This document shows, one piece after another, positions 46,858 to 54,417 of a stretch of DNA of 54,417 nucleotides. A program made the translations under genes and the position numbers. How positions within the stretch are numbered: position 1 is the first letter of the stretch; the number at the start of each line of letters is the position of its first letter. The stretch is from assembly GCA_900074885.1 (NCBI GenBank), contig FJUW01000049.1, forward strand, positions 1 through 54,417, read 5' to 3'. This DNA is from Rhynchosporium graminicola. Lineage: Eukaryota > Ascomycota > Leotiomycetes > Helotiales > Ploettnerulaceae. Below the pieces are notes generated by a model. That model ran no database searches and had not been told where the DNA came from. It saw only the letters and a list, made by a program, of their open reading frames with translations.

Positions 46858-47092
46858 TATAACGACTAGTTAGGTTTAGAGGTTTCTCCTTATTAGTAGA
46901 AATACTTACTACTAAGCGAGATTATACGAGTAGAGTTTAGGGGCCCCTTTTTATATATATACTTCCTTTCTCTCTTTATTTCTTTACTCCTTAGTTGTAG
47001 ATTCTTAAGTGATTCTTACTACTTTATATTTATAGTAATATGAGGTCTTATTACTCAGGTAGTTTTAAGACCTTTCTAGAGCAAGCGTTATA
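46858..47092 (+). repeat. A3 3' LTR (235 bp)
   Basis: TATAACGACTAG to GCGTTATA. It keeps the less mutated AGTTGTAGAT (46993-47002), which shows that the ancestral primer segment had TG at this point. Confidence 0.95.
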
Positions 47093-47129
47093 GTAAGAGA
47101 AGAGACTATAGCTAAATAATCAGTCTTCT

Positions 47130-47397
47130 TGTAACGACACAAGACTCAAGGCGGTATACAAGTAAGAATAAACGAGTAGGGAGGCTAAGAGCGATCTTAT
47201 ATAGTCTACTACGAAGGAAACAAAAAGATAAGGAAGGAAGAAGAAGAGAGATAGAGTGCAAAGCACCTTATATACATGCGCCGGTACTAGTCCGATACTA
47301 TACCGGGTCGGATACTAGTTCTGCCGGGATACCTGTGAACTTGGGCCCTGTTATCTATCCTTCTTCTCATGTGATATTCAGGTGAGCTGTCGTCACA
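47130..47397 (-). repeat. D: solo LTR of the E family (268 bp)
   Basis: TGTAACGACAC to GTCGTCACA, flanked by CTTCT (47125-47129 and 47398-47402), with no internal region. Its right end is the reverse complement of the E LTR start (TGTGACGACAGC), and its left end resembles the C LTR end. It arose by LTR-LTR recombination or loss of the body after insertion into C'. Confidence 0.88.
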
Positions 47398-48867
47398 CTT
47401 CTAAGAGTACTTAATTGGAGTAGCAGCTGTATATAGCTATATAGTAAGCTTCGGCTAGAAGTAAAAGTACTACTCTGATTCAGCTATACCTCTGAGAATT
47501 ACCGAGCTTTAGAACTTCGCACGGAATTGCAAAAAGGACTCCTTTTTCATCGAAAGCTTATAAAATTCGGTCTGATACTACTCCGTTTCGAGTCCAGAAA
47601 GGTAGTAAGAAGCTAGTACTAAAATCATCTTCTTCAGTAGAGGAGAAAGGCGTAATTTCCGAGAGATACCGTAGTTCTAAGTAACCTCTTATAAGGCCGG
47701 AAGTAGAGCTCTAGACTAGTGCTTTATAGGCACGCGTAGTCGGGTATCAGTCTGAATTAACTTCTAGTCGGTCCTGAATAGAAGCACGCTATTAGCTGAA
47801 AGACAGGTTAATCCCTATATTAAGATTATCGATACTTTCAGTTAGTTGCGACTTATTAGAGGTCTATAAATTATTAATTAAAGAGTATTTAGGGGTAGGT
47901 TCTATCGGTAATTATAATACCGAGTTTACCGAAGGTCTAGGGTTTACCGATTATGCCTAAGTATATAAAAACTCGGTAAACATCTATTCGATACGACTAA
48001 TACTAATAGAGAGCTCCTAAGTAGTCGATTCTATATATAATTAATAGTCTTCAATCGATTAAAGTAATTCCATTGTAGGTACGGAATCGGAGGGGCTGCG
48101 AGGGTATTCCGGTGAAGCCGTAGGAGCTAGCTGAGCCTTCTTAGGAGGTATAGTAAGCGAGGCTAAGCGAAAGTGATAGAACACTTGAAAGTTATAGAAG
48201 AAGCGAAAGTCGAAATCGAATTCTGAAGAAGCTAAAAGATCAAGGAAAGTCGGATATCTTCGTTAAGTAGATATAGAAAGTATTAAATTAAAGGTTCTAG
48301 TAGAGGGAAGTCGATTCTGCTAAAGGGGATAAATTATACTAGGGTATAAGGGTTACGAGTCGAATTCCGGCAACTTCCGCTAGGGTAATAAGCTATTTCG
48401 TCCTAGCCTAAAAGCAAGGTTTTTCGCTATTAGAGCTACTTTCGGAAGGTTAAAGTCAGATAAGGGGTTAATAAATAATAGAGCTTATAGGGAAGTTTCT
48501 ACCTAAAATCCGTCTGCTGTTTTACTTCGTACGCACGAAGGAACGAGTTTCGAAGTATCCGAGAGTGACTTCGCAGTAATACTAGTGCTTCTAAAGCTGA
48601 ATTACGTTCAAATTCCTAGCTATCCGAGAGATCTCTAGAATCTTAGCTATTTTGAAAACCTAACTGTCGAATTCGTAAGTTAAAGAGAGTACTAACTATT
48701 TCCGTATAATTCCGACCGTATGATTCCGGAGTGCAAAAAAAATCTAAGGTAAGTAGAGATAACTCAGCGAAGAGCTCCCTAACAGTCGAAGTCGTACGTC
48801 CGAATCGAGTTTTCTAGGTGAGATATTATTTAATACTATCCCCGGCGGTCTTAATCTTTCTATTTAA

Positions 48868-49069
48868 TATAACGACATAAGACTCAAGGCGGTATATAAG
48901 TAGGAATAAACAAGTAGGAAGGCTAAGAGCGATCTTATATAGTCTGGTACGAAGGAAACAGAAAGATATAAAGCTCTAGAGGAGTCTGCACCTTCTATAT
49001 ATATAAGGAGGGTATGCCTAAGGCACCGATACTGGCCCGTATCTGCCACGTATACCATGCGCCGTCACA
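48868..49069 (-). repeat. C' 5' LTR (202 bp, right side)
   Basis: TATAACGACAT to GCCGTCACA, followed by CGAAT. AAACAGAAAGAT at 48957-48968 is the plus-strand form of the primer segment. A 64-codon minus frame here mirrors the one in C and is LTR sequence. Confidence 0.92.
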
Positions 49070-49074
49070 CGAAT

Positions 49075-49633
49075 AAAGTCTATTAGAACTTAGTAACGGA
49101 ACTATAAGCGATATTAAGCGAAAGCTAAGAGAGGAATATAACTTGTAAGTCTTTTGCTCTCTAAAAGATAGATAAATACTAAGTAAATAGTTTAAAAGCA
49201 GAAGCTAATATAGATCTTCCTATATCTAATAGGGAGATTATATCTCTAGACGAGGAAGATCTTAATATATATATAAACGAAGAAGACGAAGAATTCGATA
49301 AATTAGACGTTTATCCAGAGCAAAGGAGATCTAATATTACTATAAGGAATTCTTAATCTATATATTTATCTTTTATACTAATATAATATATAGATTAAGC
49401 CTTTAGACTACTAGGCTATTAATAAAGATAAATATTCGATATTATCTTTATTAGTACGGAAATATTTTCAAATTCTAGCTACCTCTGCGCCTTTCGAAAG
49501 ATTCTTTAGCTTAGGAGCTTTAATTACGAATAAGCTACGAACTAGACTTAATAAAGATACTTTCGAGACCATTAGTTTATTAAAGAGCTAGAGTTTTATA
49601 ATCGATATAGAGGAGAAACACGAGCTAGAGGAG
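49075..49633 (+). pseudogene. hAT transposase C-terminal dimerisation domain
   Basis: The plus strand reads LSLLVRKYFQILATSAPFER followed by FFSLGALITNKLRTRLN at about 49440-49560, the hAT dimerisation domain. It continues the fragment that ends at 39998; the CGAAT at 49070-49074 is the second copy of the C' target. Its 3' end is interrupted by E. Confidence 0.82.
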
Positions 49634-49909
49634 TGTGACGACAGCTTACCTGAATATCATATGAGGAGAAGGACAAATACCGGGGCCTAAGTTCACAGGT
49701 ATTATAGATATCCTAGTATAACTATTATCCGACTCGATATAGTATCGGACTAGTACTAGTATATATATATAAGGTGCCTTATACTCTATATCTCTTCTTT
49801 TTCTTTCTTATTTTCTTATTTCCTTAGTAATAGACTATATAAGATCGCTCTTAGTCTCTCTACTTGTTTTATCTCTACTTATATACTACCTTAAGTCTCA
49901 ATTATTATA
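49634..49909 (+). repeat. E 5' LTR (276 bp)
   Basis: TGTGACGACAGC to ATTATTATA. ATTTTCTTATTT at 49810-49821 pairs with the primer-binding site 49912-49923, with one G:U position. The start matches the reverse complement of solo LTR D. Confidence 0.85.
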
Positions 49910-50349
49910 TTAAATAAGAAGATCAAGATAACCGGAAATAGCCTAATACAATATCTTATCTACTAAGTTAGTTATTCGATAACTACTTATATATAGCTAA
50001 GACTCTAGAGATCTCTCGGATAGCTATAAATCAGGGTTTAATTCAGCTTATTATAAATAGTATAATAAAAGAGGTTTTCGCTAACGCTTCTTTAATAACC
50101 CCCTTAGTATAAAGGAATTATAGATAGATTTTAAAGAAGATATAATAATGCCTCGGAACTTTAACTTCTATATATTACTACTAGAATAGCCCCGATATAC
50201 CCCTTTTTAAGCTACTATTATAGCTCTTAATTAATAAACTAGAGAATCCTCTAGTTCTAGGAGAACTCGACGCGATCTCCCCTGCTCTACCTCTGAACTT
50301 AATCTGTTATACCTTTCCTTACCCTAAACGTCTCTTACCCTAGAGAATA

Positions 50350-53300
50350 TTAATACTTTATTAAGGAAGTACTAACTAAGAGAGAAAGGAAAATAAAAGC
50401 GAAATTCACTAGGAGTATAATCGCTAAGTACTCTTACTACTACAGGTGACTCGAACCTGATCTATTCCCTCTTATAACGATTAGCGGACTAGGAGGAAAA
50501 GAATAACTCTTTAGAAGATACTATAGATAAACTAATCTCTATATAAGATAAGTTCCTTATAAGGGTCCCTTACCTATCTTCGACTCTCTTACTAGAACTA
50601 ATACTATAATCTCCGCGTATAGTAGAGTTTAATAACCTAATAAACTCTATTCCGATATATAGTACTAAAAGAGAGAATACTATTCTTAATAAACTATCTC
50701 CTTCTCCCGGCGCCGAATCGGTAGAGTTACGCCCTAGGAAGTCTTATCTTACTAAGAAGATCCTACTCTTAGATAATAGATCGGACCTTATCTTCCTCTA
50801 ATAGAGAGTATCGATACGAGACCGGCTAGCTATAAATACCGACTACTACTCTATAGACTTCTCCTAGCGCGTTCTTATATAGAGGCTAATTACTAGATTA
50901 GCTAAGGAGTATCTTATACCTTAGTATCTTACTAACGAGTTTGAAACTAGTAATAAAATAATCTCCTTATTAGAGGAGAACTTTCTTACTAGTTTAGAGG
51001 AAGATAACTACTATAACGCTTTCTATTACTTAGAAATATAATAACTTAGCTATATACGCGAGACTTTTGCTGAGTTTCGTAGTCGATTTCAAAGCGCTAC
51101 TATCTAAAGTAAGGTTAAAAAGAAGGAGTAGTTCTTCTATATATAAGATAAGATTATACTATCCTTACGCGCTTTAACTCTTATTATTAAACTAACGTAG
51201 AATAAGGACTACGCTTCTATAGTTAGATCCTTACTTTCTTTTGATATCGAGTATTACTATAACTTAGAATGTACCTATCCCGAGAAAGCTACTGCCTAGG
51301 TATAGTATCATAAGCCTACTATTACTACTATAACTACTACTAGTTCTACCTCTTACCGGTCCTTAAGCTTAGCTCCTTGATAAACTACTCTCGTACTATA
51401 TATATATACCTTTACTCTAGTATAGTCTAGTACTCCCTCTATACTAAAATACCTTACTACCTCGACCGGAGAACCCCCTAGGTATTATAGTTATAGATAG
51501 CTCAGTTATATTAAGCTAGACTACTTTAACCTGCCTAAGGTTTAATTAATCGATAAATTTCCGGAAGAGGATTAAGTAACTAAGGAAGTAGTAGAAGATA
51601 TACCCTCCGAATCTGGACTAATACTAGAGGGAAACGATAAGGCTTAGGTAAAAACTCCTTCTTAGGTTTATATAGGTATAATCTCTTTAATCTGGACCTT
51701 AACTCTCTAATAAGAAGTAAGTAATTTATATACCTGACTACGATTAGTATAAACGGGCTAGGAGTCTCTATAAATAGCTTAATTAATACCGGAGCGAACG
51801 GTTATCTATTTATTAATCGTACTCTTACCGGACGACTATTAGGGGCCCTCGGTATTAAAATCGAGCTACTATCTTATTCTATTCTAATGCGTAGTTTCTA
51901 ATAGTCTATTAGAACTTATATTATCTATTTCATATATTTATATCTTTCTATTAATAGTAGGCGTATTTATAACTACCCTTTTATTCTCCTCGATTTAGGA
52001 TAATAAGATATAATTATTAGTATTAAATAGATACGATGATTTTAGGTTAAGCTAGATATGCTCTATTATAAGCTACTATAGTCGGAACGCTATTTAGCTA
52101 TCCTCTAATACGATAAGGAGATAATTATAACTCTACTGCCTTATAAACTTAGTATTAATCGATCTTACTAAATCGACGCTAACGCGCGAGACTTAGCTAT
52201 AAACTAGCTAGACTAATACTGATTATACTAAATAGTAGTAATATAGTATATTAATATATTATCCTTACCTTTTAACTTATTTCCGCTTATCGCTAAGGAA
52301 TCCGAACTTCTTTCTGCTCCGAATTTATTAAGAAAGGTACTTGCGCCGAAACCTTATTATAAGTGCTTCTCTTAACTTCTAAGGATCTGGAAACCGGTTC
52401 TGATTTACTAAATTAATACTATAGCTTTTTATTTTAATATAAAATATAAAAGTTCCGAATTATTCTTTATTAGTATCTATAAGATAGACTGCTTCTTATA
52501 AGATTATCTAAATAGCGACTCTCCTAAGGATCCTGATACCGAATAACTTATAGCTAAAAAGCTACCGGAATAGTATTATACTCTTAAGGAAGCTTTTTCT
52601 AAGTAGGATTCTAATATTCTTCTGCTATATTACTTATATAATTATAAAATTATTCTAGAAGAACTATTACCTAACGTATATTCGCCCTTATATTAGTAAT
52701 CTATAGACGAATTATAAGTAACTAAGAAATATCTTATAGAGAACCTAGATAAGGGATTTATCGAATCTAGCTAAAGTCCTTTTATATTACTTATACTATT
52801 CGTTAAGAAAGCCGATAGAGGATTACGCTTCTATATTAACTATTATAAGCTTAATACGATCACTCGAAAGGATTCTTACTTAATACCTAGGATCGATAAG
52901 CTCTTAACTTATATATCTAAAGTAGTAATCTTTACTAAACTAGATATCCGGGTAGTATTTAACTATATCTATATAGACCTTGAATCCGAGGAGTATATTA
53001 CCTTCCGAACCTGCTTCGGATCCTATAAATATAAAGTATTACCTTTCGGGCTCTATAATAGACCTAGTATATACTAGCGATATATAAATAATATATTACT
53101 AGATTATCTAGATAATTTCTATATAACTTACCTAGATAATATCCTTATATACTTAGAAATGCTCTAGGAATATAAGGAATACGTTAAATTAGTATTATAA
53201 CGCTTAATAGATACTGGACTTTAAGTAGATATTAAGAAAAGCGAATTCTATATTACTTGGACTAAATACCTCAGATATATTATTATTACTAATAGAATTA

Positions 53301-54417
53301 AGCTAGATCCCGAGAAGGTAGTACTATTAGTAGACTAGAAGTACCCCGAAACGGTAATAGCTATAAAATCCTTCTTAGGATTCTATAGGTTCTACTATTA
53401 ATTTATTCGGAATTTCAGCCTTATCGCTAAACCTCTCTTAGTACTTACTCGGCCTATAGTACTATAGATTTTCACTAATAATTATAAGAAGTCCTTCGAC
53501 GATTTATATTAATAGCTACTATTAGTGCAGAAACTATACTATTTCGACCCTGAATTATAAACTAAACTAGAAACTAATACTTCTGATAATATAATAGCTA
53601 GAGTTATCTTCTAATTATATAAAGATAACTAGTAGTATCTAATTAGATTCTACTCTTATATTCTTAATAGATATAAACTAAACTAGGAGATCTACGATAA
53701 GGAGCTATACGCTATTATTAAGTCTTTCCGGAAATAGAGACTAGAACTTATATCTTTATAATACTATACCGGCGTATATACGGACTATTAATCCTTAGAA
53801 TACTTTATAACTATTAAGGTCCTGACTAGTAAGTAAGCTAGATAGATAGAATTCCTTTCCGAATTCAACTTTTAAATTATATATATACTTAGTAAAAATA
53901 ACGCTAAAGCTAATATACTTAGCTATAGGGAATAAGATCTAAGGATATAAGAATAATAGAAATAGGATAGTAGATCTCGGGTTTTATTATCTCTAGATCG
54001 CTTAGACCTTAGGATTAACGCGGAACTAGCTAAGTATTATATCGATTAAATTAGTTATATATACTTAATATCGCTAAAGACTAATACGCTATCAGAACTC
54101 GTATATAACTCCTTTAATTTAATCGAGAAACTATACTAATTTAATCGAGAATCGTTCTCTAATAAACGGAATATATTAGGAGATAGCTATACTATTAACG
54201 ATAGTTTACTACTTTATAATAGTCGTTTATACGTATAATACTATACCCCGCTATATACCTGTTTAATTAGCGAAGTCTATAATTAAGTTTCTTCCACTTA
54301 TCTGAATACTCGTAAGACCGCCGAAATAATTTCTACTTATTACTATTAGAAAGGACTTATATTAGATATGAAATAGTATACTTGTAATTACTACTCCTAT
54401 TAGTACTCTTATCCGAA
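50350..54417 (+). pseudogene. E gag-pol, RIP-inactivated, incomplete at window end
   Basis: Gag-like sequence is at about 50.8-51.35 kb. The protease box NTGANGYLFIN (ancestral DTGA) lies at about 51784-51815. RT has VKKADRGLRFYINY near 52800, FRTCFGSYKYKVLPFG near 53005 and YLDNFYITYL near 53104. RNase H has LETNTSDNIIA near 53565 (one D to N). The integrase zinc-binding region with YTCNYYSY-type sequence lies at about 54220-54410. Frequent TAG/TAA codons break the frame. Confidence 0.8.

Larger units (their letters stand above)
40529..47092 (+). mobile_element. A3: complete chromodomain Ty3/gypsy element (6564 bp)
   Basis: Two 235-bp LTRs are flanked by GTAAG (40524-40528 and 47093-47097). 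It is the length reference for the family and carries the 15-bp segment (42276-42290) that A1 lacks. It is strongly RIP-mutated. It was inserted into C'. Confidence 0.96.
39999..49069 (-). mobile_element. C': gag-bearing non-autonomous LTR element (minus), containing A3 and solo LTR D
   Basis: 202-bp LTRs at 39999-40200 and 48868-49069 are flanked by CGAAT (39994-39998 and 49070-49074). Without A3, D and their target copies, C' is 2229 bp, about 700 bp longer than C. The extra sequence includes a Gag-like CCHC zinc knuckle but no RT, RNase H or integrase, so it is non-autonomous. A primer-binding site at 48854-48865 (ATCTTTCTATTT on the plus strand) lies two bases from the right LTR. The hairpin is at 40221-40236. 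It was inserted in the hAT transposase. Confidence 0.88.
37164..49633 (+). mobile_element. hAT DNA transposon, split by nested LTR elements
   Basis: The left end starts CAGTGTGCGAAATAA, a hAT-type terminal repeat, exactly where RIP-type composition begins. The 8 bp before it (CACTACTT, 37156-37163) would be the target copy. The right end is not in the window because E was inserted at 49633. Subterminal repeats (TAATC units and ATCGATTAAAAATCGATTA) lie at 37211-37262. The transposase is interrupted at 39998 by C' and resumes at 49075. AT microsatellites occur at 37919-37938 and 38163-38180. All frames carry stops. Confidence 0.8.
49634..54417 (+). mobile_element. E: Ty3/gypsy retrotransposon, right part cut by window edge
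   Basis: It starts with a 276-bp 5' LTR at 49634-49909; the 5 bp before it are AGGAG (49629-49633). A primer-binding site AAATAAGAAGAT (49912-49923) begins two bases after the LTR. The leader shares blocks with C and C'. The pol order is protease, RT, RNase H and the start of integrase, at which point the window ends. It is the probable autonomous relative of C and C'. Confidence 0.88.

Overview
The window looks like the genome of a filamentous ascomycete (Pezizomycotina). Short GT-AG introns with CTAAC/CTGAC-type branch sites interrupt the genes, and the single-copy genes have balanced base composition. The repeats carry the mark of repeat-induced point mutation (RIP): CpA/TpG is depleted in favour of TpA, CpG is kept, and former reading frames are full of TAG and TAA. 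The species cannot be named from this sequence.

Layout. (1) 1 to about 24.85 kb is a nest of mutated LTR retrotransposons. The oldest layer is a minus-strand Ty3/gypsy element (B). It is split by two plus-strand chromodomain Ty3/gypsy copies (A1 6416-12946, A2 15054-22394) and a small LTR element (C 22847-24373). A fourth chromodomain copy (A0, minus) enters from the left edge. (2) About 24.85-37.16 kb is an island of ordinary DNA. It holds a SprT-like metallopeptidase, a secreted beta-helix protein, a secreted tandem GH43 glycosidase, two divergent related small proteins and a three-exon two-helix membrane protein. (3) 37.16-54.4 kb is a second mutated nest. A hAT transposon starts at 37164 and is split by a minus-strand gag-bearing LTR element (C', 39999-49069). 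C' itself contains a chromodomain copy (A3 40529-47092) and a solo LTR (D 47130-47397). Another Ty3/gypsy element (E) starts at 49634 and runs off the right edge.

Most insertions are proved by exact 5-bp target duplications. The A copies are colinear: A3 is 6564 bp, and A2 is 6564 bp once a 777-bp assembly duplication at an N is removed.

The beta-helix and GH43 genes fit a plant-polysaccharide-degrading lifestyle. No operon-like or defence system was found. The most original observations are the small-protein pair, Tf1-like self-priming signals shared by different LTR families, a hairpin shared by those families beside the polypurine tract, and a possible prenylation (CaaX) tail on the SprT-like protein. 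No tRNA, rRNA or CRISPR array was found.
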